A stretch of DNA of 64,000 nt, taken from contig CAVWNW010000008.1 of NCBI GenBank assembly GCA_963756425.1, positions 248,001-312,000 of the forward strand, in the 5' to 3' direction. Shown in pieces: positions 26,055 through 35,219 of this stretch (position 1 is its first letter; each line of letters opens with the position of its first letter). The notes below the pieces were generated by a model. The model was not told the origin of the DNA. It searched no databases and was given only the letters and a program-made list of their open reading frames with translations. A program made the translations under genes and the position numbers. The stretch is from DASQUK01 sp963756425 (lineage in GTDB: Bacteria > Actinomycetota > Acidimicrobiia > Acidimicrobiales > VFJN01).

Positions 26055-26872
26055 CCCCGTCCCGCGTCGGCTACGAGGTCGACGGGTCGGTGGCGACGAT
26101 CACGCTGCGGCGGCCGGAGGTCGCCAACGCCCTCGACTCGGCCACCATCGACGAGCTCGACGGCGCCCTGGACCGCGGCGACGCCGACGACGACGTGCGC
26201 GTGCTGGTGCTTGCGGCCGAGGGCGAGCACTTCTGCTCCGGGCACGACCTCAAGGAGCTGATGGACGGGTCCGACCCCTGGGTGGCCATGCGGGCCACGC
26301 CCGAGGGCAAGCTCCGGCACGAGCAGGTCATGTACTTCGACCGCTGCGTGCGCCTACGCGACTTCCGCAAGCCGACCATCGCCGCCGTGCAGGGCACCTG
26401 CTCGGCGGCCGGGCTGATGCTGGCGTGCATGTGCGACCTCATCGTCGCCGCCGACGACGCCCGCTTCTCGAACCCGGTCCTCCGCATGTCCGGGGCCGCG
26501 GTGGAGCTCCTGGTCGAGCCCTGGGAGATGGGACCCCGCAAGGCCAAGGAGTTCCTGCTGTGCGCCCGGACGCTCACTGCCGACGAGGCCGAGCGCTACG
26601 GCATGGTCAACCTGGTCGTGCCCCGCGCCAACCTGGCGGCCGCCGCCCGGGCGATGGCCGACGAGGTGGCGCTCGTGCCGCCGGTCACCGCGCAGGCGGT
26701 CAAGGCGTCGATCAACGCGATGGTCGACCGCATGGGTCAGCGTGACTCGTGGCGGCACCACTTCATGGTCCACCAGTTCGTGTCCAACACCGAGACGGCG
26801 CTCGGGCTCATGCGGCAGCGCAAGGCCGGCGGCATGGACCATGTGAAGCGCGAGCAGGCCGGCCCGGAATGA
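26051..26872 (+). CDS. Enoyl-CoA hydratase/isomerase family protein
   Basis: Crotonase-fold protein of 273 residues. ITLRRPEVANALDSATIDEL, the oxyanion-hole segment GEHFCSGHDLKEL, the second oxyanion segment AVQGTCSAAGLMLACMCDLI and a late C-terminal helix are present. The usual second catalytic Glu position in the MLAC segment is not obvious, so it may be a hydratase, isomerase or hydrolase. Coupled to the dehydrogenase (ATGA) and to the CoA-transferase (ATGA) on either side. Confidence 0.83.
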   Translation: MTPSRVGYEVDGSVATITLRRPEVANALDSATIDELDGALDRGDADDDVRVLVLAAEGEHFCSGHDLKELMDGSDPWVAMRATPEGKLRHEQVMYFDRCVRLRDFRKPTIAAVQGTCSAAGLMLACMCDLIVAADDARFSNPVLRMSGAAVELLVEPWEMGPRKAKEFLLCARTLTADEAERYGMVNLVVPRANLAAAARAMADEVALVPPVTAQAVKASINAMVDRMGQRDSWRHHFMVHQFVSNTETALGLMRQRKAGGMDHVKREQAGPE

Positions 26873-28080
26873 ACGCGGCCGGCCCGCTCAGCGGGCTCCG
26901 CGTCATCGACCTCGGCACGCGCATCGCCGCGCCGTTCTGCGCCGGTCTCCTAGGGGAGCAGGGCGCCGAGGTCGTGAAGATCGAGCAGCCCGGTCGGGGC
27001 GACTTCATGCGCGACATCGGCCCGTTCGCCGACACCGAGGGCGGGCGCTACTCGCTGTTCTGGGCGGTGGAGGGGCGTGGCCGCAGGAGCGTGACGATCG
27101 ACCTGCGCACGCCGCGGGGCCAGGACCTCGTTCGCCGCCTGGCTGCGCACGCCGACGTGCTGTGCGAGAACTTCCGGCCCGGCACGCTCGAATCGTGGGG
27201 CCTCGGCCCGGCCGACCTCGACCCCCGGCTGGTCGTCGTCCGCATCTCCGCCTTCGGCCAGGACGGCCCCTACGCCCAGCGGCCGGGGCTCGACCGGACG
27301 GGCATCGGCTACGGCGGACTTCTGCACCTGACCGGGTACCCCGACCGGCCGCCGGTGCGGCCCGGCCTCACGACGAGCGACTACCTCACCGGTGTCTTCG
27401 CAGCCCAGGCCGCCATGGCCGCCCTGTACCGACGTGACGCCGGCACCAACGCCACCGGCAGGGGCGCCGTGATCGACGCGGCCCTCTACGGCTCGGTGCT
27501 GCGGATCCTCGAGTGGACCATCGCCGGCTACGACCGCCTCGGCGTGGTGAGGGAGCGCGAGGGAAACCGCCTGGCCAACTCCGCCCCGCTCGACAACTAC
27601 CCGACGGGCGACGGCCGCCACGTCTGCCTGGTGGCCGGCAGCGACACCAACTTCGCACGGCTGTGTGCGGCGATGGACCGGCCCGACCTGCCCGCCGACC
27701 CGCGGTTCGCGACCCTGGCCGACCGCGCCAAGCACGCCGACGAGATCAACGCCATCGTCGCCGAATGGACCGCACGGCGCCCCGCGGCCGACGTCGAGGC
27801 GGCCGCCGTCGCCCACGGCGTGCCCGTGGCCACCGCCTACACCGCTGCCGACATCGCCGCCGACGCCCACATGGCGGGGCGGAACGACCTGGTGGCGGTG
27901 GACGATCCCGTGCTGGGACCGCTCCGCCAGCAGGCGCCGTTCCCGCGGTTCGTCGGCGACCCGTCGCCAATACCGGCCGGCGCCCCGCGCCTGGGCGAGC
28001 ACACCCGGGAGGTTCTGGGCGGGATCCTGGGCCTGTCTGCTACCGAGCTCGACGAACTGGCGGCCGACGGCGTGATCTGA
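26869..28080 (+). CDS. Family III (CaiB/BaiF) CoA-transferase
   Basis: 403 residues with the CaiB core: RVIDLGTRIAAPFCAGLLGE, QGAEVVKIEQPGRGD, RSVTIDLRTPRGQDLV, the ENFRPGTLESWGL region with the Asp-containing downstream loop SAFGQDGPYAQRPGLD, and GLTTSDYLTGVFAAQAAMAA. The enzyme class moves CoA between carboxylic acids, which would activate a new substrate or recover CoA from a product. Last gene of the dehydrogenase-hydratase-transferase operon before an 88-base gap. Confidence 0.9.
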   Translation: MNAAGPLSGLRVIDLGTRIAAPFCAGLLGEQGAEVVKIEQPGRGDFMRDIGPFADTEGGRYSLFWAVEGRGRRSVTIDLRTPRGQDLVRRLAAHADVLCENFRPGTLESWGLGPADLDPRLVVVRISAFGQDGPYAQRPGLDRTGIGYGGLLHLTGYPDRPPVRPGLTTSDYLTGVFAAQAAMAALYRRDAGTNATGRGAVIDAALYGSVLRILEWTIAGYDRLGVVREREGNRLANSAPLDNYPTGDGRHVCLVAGSDTNFARLCAAMDRPDLPADPRFATLADRAKHADEINAIVAEWTARRPAADVEAAAVAHGVPVATAYTAADIAADAHMAGRNDLVAVDDPVLGPLRQQAPFPRFVGDPSPIPAGAPRLGEHTREVLGGILGLSATELDELAADGVI

Positions 28081-28168
28081 CGACAGCCCGAGGCGAACTG
28101 GTTGTAGCCGTGCGGCAGACGGCCGCACAGGTACACCCGGAACGAGATACCCCGAGGGGGAGGACACG

Positions 28169-29146
28169 ATGACGACCATCTTCCGCACCACCGACGCCGA
28201 CCCAGCCGCCATCGACGGCCAGCGCCTGGCGGTTGTCGGCTACGGCAACCAGGGCCGGTCGTGGGCCCTCAACCTGCGGGACTCGGGGGTCGACGTGCGG
28301 GTCTGCGTGCGGGCGGACGCCACCCGCGACGCAGCCCGGGCCGACGGCTTTGCCACCCAGGACGTCGACGCCGCCAACGACGCCGACATCCTGTGCCTGC
28401 TGGTGCCCGACGACGTGATCCCGTCGCTGCCGCTCCGCCCTGGGAACGAGGCCCTGGTGATCGTGGCCAGCGGCTTCTGCCCTGCCTTCGGTCGCCTCGA
28501 GCTCGACTGCGACGTGGGCATGGTCGCTCCCCGGATGCTCGGGCCGGAGGTCCGGCGCTGCTATGAGGAGGGCGTCGGCTTCATCACCGCCGTCGGCGTC
28601 CACCGCGACCGCACGGGCACCGCCTCGGCCCGCACGCTGGCGGTCGCCGACGCCATCGGGGGCCTGCGGCAGGGTGCCCTGTCGCTGACCCCCCACCAGG
28701 AGGCGGTGCTGGACCTCGCCGTCGAGCAGGCGCTCGCGCCGGCGATGCGGCGCGTGAGCCTGTCGTTCGTCGAGGTGATGCTGGGCGAGGGCATTCCGCT
28801 GGAGGCGATCCTCACCGAGCTGTTCCTGTCGGGCGAGGTCGAGCGCTCATACCGCCTCATGCGCCTGGAGGGCTACGCCGTCCAGATGGAGCACCACTCC
28901 CCCACCAGCCAATACGGCCAGCTGTCGCGGTCCGACCGCTTCGACCACCTCGACGTCGCCACCACCATGCGGGACATCGTGGGCAACATCGCCAATGGCG
29001 CGTTCGCCGACGAGTGGGAGGCCGAGCACGAGGCCGGCCACCCCACGCTCCAGCGACTCAAGGCTGCGGCTGTCGGTCCCGACGTGATTGCGTTCGAGCG
29101 CGACCTGCGCTCGCGCCTCGGCGAGCTGGCGGTCGAGCCTCACTGA
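28169..29146 (+). CDS. Ketol-acid reductoisomerase-like protein, atypical
   Basis: 325 residues. The N-terminal NADP-binding Rossmann region is close to IlvC (AVVGYGNQGRSWALNLRDSG, VRVCVRADATR, ILCLLVPDDVIPSL, MVAPRMLGPEVRRCYEEGVG). The C-terminal knotted region is recognisable (EGIPLEAILTELFLSGEVER then EHHSPTSQYG) but the metal-site block typical of IlvC around DLFGEQAVLCGG reads LTPHQEAVLDLAVEQ, so at least one metal ligand looks replaced. No ilvB/ilvN is near. It probably reduces or isomerises a different acid. Strong ribosome site GGGGGAGGACACG. It overlaps a convergent TetR gene by 89 bases. Confidence 0.78.
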   Translation: MTTIFRTTDADPAAIDGQRLAVVGYGNQGRSWALNLRDSGVDVRVCVRADATRDAARADGFATQDVDAANDADILCLLVPDDVIPSLPLRPGNEALVIVASGFCPAFGRLELDCDVGMVAPRMLGPEVRRCYEEGVGFITAVGVHRDRTGTASARTLAVADAIGGLRQGALSLTPHQEAVLDLAVEQALAPAMRRVSLSFVEVMLGEGIPLEAILTELFLSGEVERSYRLMRLEGYAVQMEHHSPTSQYGQLSRSDRFDHLDVATTMRDIVGNIANGAFADEWEAEHEAGHPTLQRLKAAAVGPDVIAFERDLRSRLGELAVEPH

Positions 29147-29741
29147 AGCCCTGCTCCAACAGCGTGAACGCCTCGTCGATCATCGGCGGCAGGCGCTCGA
29201 CCTCGCTGCCCTCGGCGAGCCAGCGTTCGATGACCGCCCAGATTGCCGACGCCGCAGCGCCGGCCATGACGTTGGCGGTCAGGTCGGTGTTGTCCGTGCC
29301 CAACCGGGCAGCGAAGGCGCTGACGAGCTCGGCCTCCTCCTCGTAGAAGTGCTCACGCGCCAACTTGCGCAGAGTCGGCGCGCTCATCATCACCTGGAAC
29401 TCGCGCACCACCGACGGGTCAGCGAGGAGCTCGAGCAGCATCTGCTGCAACACCTCGCGCAGCGCCTCCAGCGGTCCCTCGTTCGCCGGCCGCGCCACGA
29501 CGAGGGGAGCGACCTTGTCGCCGTGGGCCTCGTTGTGCGCCATGACGAGGTCGACCTTCGAATCGAAGTAGCGGAAGAACGTGCGGGGTGAGACATCGGC
29601 GGCGGCGGCGATGTCCTCGATCGTGGTGGCGTCGAAGCCCTTGCGGGCGAACAGGTCCAACGCGGCGTCGATGATCGCCTCGCGCGTGCGCGCCTTCTTG
29701 CGCTCGCGTAGACCGCTCGCCGCCTCGACCACCTTCTTCAT
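29058..29741 (-). CDS. TetR-family regulator
   Basis: 227 residues: HTH segment TREAIIDAALDLFARKGFDA, TTIEDIAAAADVSPRTFFRY, FDSKVDLVMAHN, of a different TetR subgroup from the two 210-residue regulators. The last ~30 residues (after GFSEARPP) are basic and encoded antisense to the reductoisomerase-like gene; they may be accidental read-through. It is divergent to the MMPL transporter and likely represses it, with the 29801-29847 inverted repeat as candidate site. Confidence 0.85.
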   Translation of the reverse strand: MKKVVEAASGLRERKKARTREAIIDAALDLFARKGFDATTIEDIAAAADVSPRTFFRYFDSKVDLVMAHNEAHGDKVAPLVVARPANEGPLEALREVLQQMLLELLADPSVVREFQVMMSAPTLRKLAREHFYEEEAELVSAFAARLGTDNTDLTANVMAGAAASAIWAVIERWLAEGSEVERLPPMIDEAFTLLEQGFSEARPPARRGASAGRARTQSRRDRQPQP

Positions 29742-29800
29742 GGGGAAAGTATGACCTCCCTGCCATCTGCCTGCTGGTGAGCATTCGGCGGTGCTGTGCC

Positions 29801-29847
29801 GAGTGTCACTACAAAGGCGCTTGGCATCGTCTTGACATCTGACACTC
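29801..29847. promoter_or_regulatory. Inverted repeat GAGTGTCA / TGACACTC
   Basis: Perfect eight-base arms at 29801-29808 and 29840-29847 separated by 31 bases in the TetR-MMPL intergenic region. The arms could be half-sites of two operators, one for each divergent promoter. Confidence 0.4.
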
Positions 29848-29868
29848 TAATGCCACATTGTGCCATGC

Positions 29869-32098
29869 ATGACTTCGTTCCTGTACCGGCTCGGCCGTGG
29901 CGCGGTCCGTCGTCGCCGACTCACCCTGCTGATCTGGGCGGTCGTCGCCCTCAGTGTGATCGCCGCCGCCCAGGTCGGCGGCGGGCGGACGTCCGACCAG
30001 TTCGACATCCCGGGCGTCGAGTCCCAGCGGGCGCTCGACATGCTCGAGAAGGAGTTCCCGGCGGCCGCCGGGACGTCGGCACAGCTCGTGTTCACCGTGG
30101 AGGACGGCGCGCCGGCGGCGACCCTGTCCGACCCCGCCGCCTCCCGGACCGTCGACGCTGCGCTGGCCAACGTGGCCAACCAGCCGGACGTGGGCTCGGT
30201 CGGTCAGCTCCAGGTCTCCCCGGACGGCCGCATCGCCTACGCCGACGTGCAGTACGACCAGCCGTCCGACGAGATCGGCGACCGGGCCTACCAGCGGCTC
30301 GAGGCCACCGCCGACGCCACCAACGGGTCGGGGGCCGTCCGGATGGAGCTGGGCGGCGACCTACCCACCGAGGCAGCCGAGGACGTCCCCGAGGGGCAGG
30401 AGGTCGTGGGTCTCCTGGTGGCGGTGATCGTGTTGCTGGTGGCGTTCGGCTCGGTGATCGCCATGGGACTGCCGATCGGCCTGGCCCTTGTGGGCCTGGG
30501 CACCAGCCTGGGCCTGATCACGCTCGTCGCCGCCGTGGTCGACGTGAACTCGGTCGCCCCCACCCTCGCCGCCATGATCGGCCTCGGGGTTGGTATCGAC
30601 TACGCGCTGATTCATCGTCACCCGCCACCGCGAGAACCTGCGGGCGGGGATGACCGTCGAGGAGGCGGCTGGTCGGGCGGTGGCCACGTCGGGGGCGGCT
30701 GTGCTGTTCGCCGGCGTGACTGTGATCATCGCCATCAGCGGCCTCGCGATCGCCGGCATCACGGCCGTCACGGTCATGGGCCTGATGGCCGGGCTCACCG
30801 TGGCCGTGATGGTCGCCCTCGCGCTCACCCTGCTGCCTGCCCTGCTGGGCTTCGCCGGCCGCCGGATCGACGCGCTGCGCGTCCCCGGCCTGCGGGGTGG
30901 CGCCGGCATCCCCGGTCGCGAGTCGATGTGGCACCGCTGGGGCCGGCAGGTGTCCGCTCACCCGTGGCGCTACCTGGTCGGCGGGGTCCTGGCCCTGGGC
31001 CTGCTGGCCGCGCCGGTCTTCGGGATGCGTCTGGGCATGACCGACAACGGCACCAGCCCCACGTCGATGACCACCCGCCGGGCCTACGACCTGCTGGCTG
31101 ACGGGTTCGGGCCCGGGTTCAACGGGCCGCTGATGATGTCGGTCGAGCTCGACGGCGCCACGGTCGACGACCTCGGCCCCCTCGAGTCGGCCATCGCCGA
31201 CGACCCGGGCGTGCAGGCGGTGGCGCCGATCCAACCCAACGCCGACGGCAGCGCTGCGGTGCTGCGCGTGATCCCCACCTCGGCGCCGCAGGACGGAGCC
31301 ACCACCAGCCTCGTCCACCGGCTGCGCGACGACGTCATCCCCCGGGCGCTGGCGGACGCACCCGGCGCCGAGGTCCAGGTCGGCGGCCAAACGGCGATGT
31401 TCATCGACATGTCCGACAAGATCTCGAGCCGGCTGCCGTGGTTCATCGGCGCCGTGATCGTGCTGTCGGTGCTCCTGCTGATGATGGTGTTCCGGTCGGT
31501 GGCCGTGCCCCTCAAGGCCGCCGTGATGAACCTGCTGTCGATCGGCGCCGCCTACGGCGTCATCGTGGCCGTGTTCCAGTGGGGCTGGCTCAAGGGACTG
31601 ATCGGCGTCGAGGAGACCGTCCCGATCGTGTCGTTCATGCCGATGATGCTGTTCGCGATCCTGTTCGGACTGTCCATGGACTACGAGGTGTTCCTGCTGT
31701 CCCGGGTGCGTGAGGAGTACCTGCGCCGCCGCAACAACGACGCCGCCGTGGTCGAGGGCATCGCCGCCACCGCCCGGGTCATCACCTCGGCGGCGCTCAT
31801 CATGATCAGCGTGTTCGCCGCCTTCGTGCTCGGCGACGACCCCATCATCAAGATGTTCGGCCTCGGGCTCGCCACCGCCGTGTTCATCGACGCCACCATC
31901 GTCCGCATCGTGCTGGTCCCCGCCACCATGAAGCTCCTCGGCGACTGGAACTGGTGGCTACCCCGCTGGCTCGACCGGCTGCTCCCCAACCTCGACATCG
32001 AGGGCGGCACCCGCCTCCCCGAACCCGACTACGAGCCCGGCCACGGCCCCGCCCTGCCGGAACCGGCGCGGGTACCGGAGCCGGCCCTCGTAGATTGA
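29869..32098 (+). CDS. MMPL-family transporter (frameshifted)
   Basis: RND/MMPL-type exporter of 742 residues once one extra base is removed. The first part (to ~30610) has the first membrane helix, extracytoplasmic domain and helices VVGLLVAVIVLLVAFGSVIA and GLGVGIDYAL; the second frame resumes with RHRENLRAGMTVEEAAGRAV and continues through helices FIGAVIVLSVLLLMMVFRS, MLFAILFGLSMDYEVFLLSR to the end. The extra A at about 30610 splits FIVTRHRE. Removing it makes the length an exact multiple of three, so this is probably a sequence error rather than a dead gene. Two GxxxDY pairs mark the proton path. Divergent TetR is the likely regulator. Confidence 0.85.
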
Positions 32099-32103
32099 TC
32101 CTC

Positions 32104-32141
32104 GGTGGGGCGGTGGTCCGCGGCGGGACCATTGCCCCACC
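32104..32141. terminator. Bidirectional terminator hairpin
   Basis: GGTGGGGC (32104-32111) pairs with GCCCCACC (32134-32141) and TGGTCC with GGACCA inside, giving a long GC-rich stem with a six-base loop between the convergent transporter and mop genes. Confidence 0.6.
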
Positions 32142-32179
32142 GGCGGCTCCGGGCGAGCTGTGGACCCCGGACGGGACGG

Positions 32180-32392
32180 TCAGGAGTCGGTGGCGACCAG
32201 GACGTCGCTGGCCTTGATGACCGCGGTGACGGAGGATCCCTCGGCGAGCGCGAGCTCCTCGGCCGCTTCGCGAGTGATGGAGGCCGTGATGGTGTCGCCG
32301 CCGCCGAGGCGGATCTTGACCGTCGTGGTTACGGCACCATGGACGATCTCCGCCACCGTTCCGGAGAGTTGGTTCCGGGCGCTGATCTGCAT
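32180..32392 (-). CDS. mop: Molbindin (Mop/TOBE domain protein)
   Basis: 70-residue single Mop domain beginning MQISARNQLSGTVAEIVHGA and containing TVKIRLGGGDTITASITREA and VTAVIKASDVLVA, the complete molybdate-binding OB-like fold. Such proteins form hexamers that store or buffer molybdate. Last gene of the modABC-mop cluster, 63 bases after modC. Confidence 0.92.
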   Translation of the reverse strand: MQISARNQLSGTVAEIVHGAVTTTVKIRLGGGDTITASITREAAEELALAEGSSVTAVIKASDVLVATDS

Positions 32393-32455
32393 GGACGGAC
32401 CTCCGGTCCTGGCGGGGATGGTGGATAGCTGCCGGCCGTTGGCCGGACGTTGGAT

Positions 32456-33511
32456 TCAGCGTTGGTAGGCGGTGAGGTCGACGGCCTTCACCGTGGCCCA
32501 GACGCTCGTTCCGGGCACGAGGCCGAGCTCGGCGACGGAGGCCGGGGTGACCTCGGCCGTGGCGGCGACGGGCCCGCCGAGGGTGATACGGACCCGGTCG
32601 TGATTGGCCTCGAGGTCCGTGATGGTGGCGGTCCAGGTGTTGCGGGGGCTGCCGTCGGGCCGGTGGCCGTGGAGCGCGATGGCCTGGGGGCGGATGGCGA
32701 CGGCGACATCGGGGCCGGGCAGCGGGTCGGCGACCGTGAGCTCGGCGCCGCTGTCGAGGAGCACGGTGTGATCGCCGGTGGCGGTGCCGTGGAGCAGGTT
32801 GATGCCGACGAGCTGGGCGACATAGCGCGAGGCCGGTCGGGCGGTGACGTCTGCGGGGATGCCGGTCTGGGTCACTTGCCCCCGCTCGACAATGACGAGG
32901 CGGTCGGCGAGGACGAGCGCGTCAACAGGATCGTGGGTGATGAGGAGGCGGGCGCCATGGAACGTGGCGAGGTGGCGGCGGAGCTCGGCGCGGACCTGGA
33001 CGCGGGTGCCGGCGTCGAGAGCGGCGAGGGGCTCGTCGAGAAGCAGAAGCCGGGGGTCCGTCGCCAGGGCGCGGGCGAGGGCGACACGCTGGGCCTGGCC
33101 ACCGGAGAGGGTGCGGGGCTTGGCGTGGGCCTGGTCGGCGAGGGCGAACCGGTCGAGCCATTGACGTGCCCGGCGCCGGGCGCTGGCCTTGTCCTGGCCC
33201 CGGGCGCGGAGACCAAAGGCGATGTTGTCCAGCGCACTGAGCCGGGGGAACAGCAGATAGTCCTGGAATACGACGCCGATCGGGCGTTCGGCGGTCGGGA
33301 CGAACACGTCGGCTGCCGGGTCGTCGAGGACGGCGCCGTCGAGCTCGATGCGCCCGTCGTCGAGCGGCTGGAGGCCAGCGATGGCCCGCAGCGCGGTGGT
33401 CTTGCCGGCGCCGTTGGGCCCGAGCAGCGCGACGACCTCGTCGTCGCCCACGTCGACAGCGATGTCGAGCCGGAAGTCGCCGTGCTGCACCCCGATGGCT
33501 GCGTGGAGCAC
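32456..33511 (-). CDS. modC: Molybdate ABC transporter ATP-binding protein
   Basis: 351 residues. ATPase part with Walker A LLGPNGAGKTTALRAIAG, Q-loop GVVFQDYLLFPRLS, signature LSGGQAQRVALARAL and Walker B LLLLDEPLAALD; the C-terminal ~130 residues form a TOBE/Mop regulatory domain (TWTATITDLEANHDRVRITL, VWATVKAVDLTAYQR). The TOBE part ends with the same type of sequence as the separate Mop protein. GTG start nine bases after modB. Energises molybdate import. Confidence 0.93.
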   Translation of the reverse strand: MLHAAIGVQHGDFRLDIAVDVGDDEVVALLGPNGAGKTTALRAIAGLQPLDDGRIELDGAVLDDPAADVFVPTAERPIGVVFQDYLLFPRLSALDNIAFGLRARGQDKASARRRARQWLDRFALADQAHAKPRTLSGGQAQRVALARALATDPRLLLLDEPLAALDAGTRVQVRAELRRHLATFHGARLLITHDPVDALVLADRLVIVERGQVTQTGIPADVTARPASRYVAQLVGINLLHGTATGDHTVLLDSGAELTVADPLPGPDVAVAIRPQAIALHGHRPDGSPRNTWTATITDLEANHDRVRITLGGPVAATAEVTPASVAELGLVPGTSVWATVKAVDLTAYQR

Positions 33512-33520
33512 GTCAGCACG

Positions 33521-34333
33521 TCAGGCGGTCAGCCACCGGTCGCGCAGCGGGAGGATCACGGCGAGGGATACGGCGATGAGCACCAGTGACAGGGCGATGG
33601 CGGCGTCGCGATCGGACTCGAGGGCGAGGAACACGGCGAGGGGCATGGTCTGGGTCCGGCCCTGGAGGTTGCCGGCGAACGTGACCGTAGCGCCGAACTC
33701 CCCCAGGGCCCGCGCCCAGCAGAGCACGGCACCGGCGATGATGGACGGGCCCGCGTGCGGCACGGTGATGCGCCGGAAGATCATCGACCGGCTGGCGCCC
33801 AGGGTCGCGGCGGCATCCTCGTAGCGGGTGTCGGCGGCTCGGAGCCCGGACTCGACCGTGAGCACCAGGAACGGCATGGCCACGAACGTGTTGGCGGCGA
33901 CGACCCCCCAGATGGAGAACGGCAGCAGGAACCCGGTCGCGTCGTACACCGGGCCACCGAGCAGGCCGCGCCGCCCGAAGGCGAAGAGCAGGGCGGCGCC
34001 GCCCACCACCGGAGGCAGCACCATCGGCAGGAGGACCAGCGCCCGAGCCACCGAGCGCCCGGGAAACCGGGTGCGGGCGAGCACCCAGGCGAGCGGGATC
34101 CCGATCAGCATCGCGAGCCCGGTGGCTGCGAACGCGGTGGTGATGCTGAGCCGCAGGGCGTCGGCGACGATCGACCGGCCGAGCAGGCCACCGAGTCCCG
34201 ACCACGGCGCCCGCTGCAGCAGCGCCACAAAGGGCACAGCGACGTAGGCCACGGCGACGGCCGCGAGGGGGAGGATCAGCCATGGGGTCCGCTGCTGCGT
34301 CGCCCTCCTCGCGCCCGCCCGCCGGGGCCTCAC
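33521..34333 (-). CDS. modB: Molybdate ABC transporter permease
   Basis: 270 residues with an Arg-rich N terminus and six membrane helices. The EAA-type loop LRAADTRYEDAAATLGASRS followed by RRITVPHAGPSIIAGAVL, and RALGEFGATVTFAGNLQGRT are the hallmarks of ModB/CysT permeases. GTG start overlaps modA by GTGA. Confidence 0.93.
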   Translation of the reverse strand: MRPRRAGARRATQQRTPWLILPLAAVAVAYVAVPFVALLQRAPWSGLGGLLGRSIVADALRLSITTAFAATGLAMLIGIPLAWVLARTRFPGRSVARALVLLPMVLPPVVGGAALLFAFGRRGLLGGPVYDATGFLLPFSIWGVVAANTFVAMPFLVLTVESGLRAADTRYEDAAATLGASRSMIFRRITVPHAGPSIIAGAVLCWARALGEFGATVTFAGNLQGRTQTMPLAVFLALESDRDAAIALSLVLIAVSLAVILPLRDRWLTA

Positions 34334-35130
34334 GGAGTGTCGAAGCCGAACGACCGGAGGATGTCCTGCCCCTCGTCCGAGAGGACGAACTCGACGAAGA
34401 CATCGGCGGTGTCGGGATTGCCGGCGTCGGTGAGCGCGGCGATCGGGTAAGTAGCGACGACGTTGTCGTCGGCGGGGATCTCGACGCCCTCGACGCTGTC
34501 CCCCGCGGCCATGACGTCGGTGACGTAGACGATCCCGGCGTCGAGGTCACCGGCCTCGACCTTGGTCAGCAACGACCGCACGTCGGGTTCGTTGGTGTCG
34601 ATCGAGGGGGTGACCCCGGCGTTGCCCAGCGCCTCGCGCCCGAACTCGCCGCAGGGCACCTCCTCCGCGCACAGCCCGATGAGCAGGTCGGGGTTGGCGA
34701 AGTCGTCCAGCCCGGTGACGCCGGCCTCGTTGCCCGCCGGCACCGCGATCTCGAGCAGGTTGGTCACGAAGTCCTCGGGATCACTGGCGGCGCCAGCGTC
34801 GACGACCTGATCCATGTTCGACGGGTTCGCCGACGCAAAGACGTCGGCCGGTGCCCCGGCGAGGATCTGTTCCCGGAGGGCCGACGATGCCCCGAAGTTG
34901 AACTCGACGGAGGCGTCCGGGTTCTCCGACTCGAACGTGGTCCCGAGCTCCGTGAAGGCGTCGGTCAGCGACGCGGCTGCGAACACGGTGATGTCGCCCT
35001 CCACGGCCGGTTCCTCGGCCGGGGCCTCCGTCGTCGTCGAGCCGGCATCGTCGTCATCGTCTCCACAAGCGGCAAACACCAGTGCGGGCACGCTGACGAC
35101 GGCGAGAAGCCGCAGGACACGGAACTTCAT
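34330..35130 (-). CDS. modA: Molybdate-binding lipoprotein
   Basis: 266 residues: signal peptide with lipobox LVFAAC, an acidic and Thr-rich tether, then the ModA fold (ITVFAAASLTDAFTELG, FNFGASSALREQILAGAPAD, FASANPSNMDQV, VVATYPIAALTDAGN). Extracytoplasmic capture of molybdate or tungstate. First gene of modABC-mop, behind GGAGGAACC. The divergent PadR gene starts about 90 bases away. Confidence 0.93.
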   Translation of the reverse strand: MKFRVLRLLAVVSVPALVFAACGDDDDDAGSTTTEAPAEEPAVEGDITVFAAASLTDAFTELGTTFESENPDASVEFNFGASSALREQILAGAPADVFASANPSNMDQVVDAGAASDPEDFVTNLLEIAVPAGNEAGVTGLDDFANPDLLIGLCAEEVPCGEFGREALGNAGVTPSIDTNEPDVRSLLTKVEAGDLDAGIVYVTDVMAAGDSVEGVEIPADDNVVATYPIAALTDAGNPDTADVFVEFVLSDEGQDILRSFGFDTP

Positions 35131-35219
35131 GGTTCCTCCAGACCGGTATCAGACAATTGGTAGTCGCAGTGAACCTAGCAGTTGCGACCGATGGGGGACG
35201 GCCGTGGCAACCTCGCGGC

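Noticed and set aside
28169..29146. Biosynthetic ilvC
   Set aside because: No ilvB, ilvN or other branched-chain genes are near, and the metal-site region differs from IlvC, so the biosynthetic symbol is not justified.
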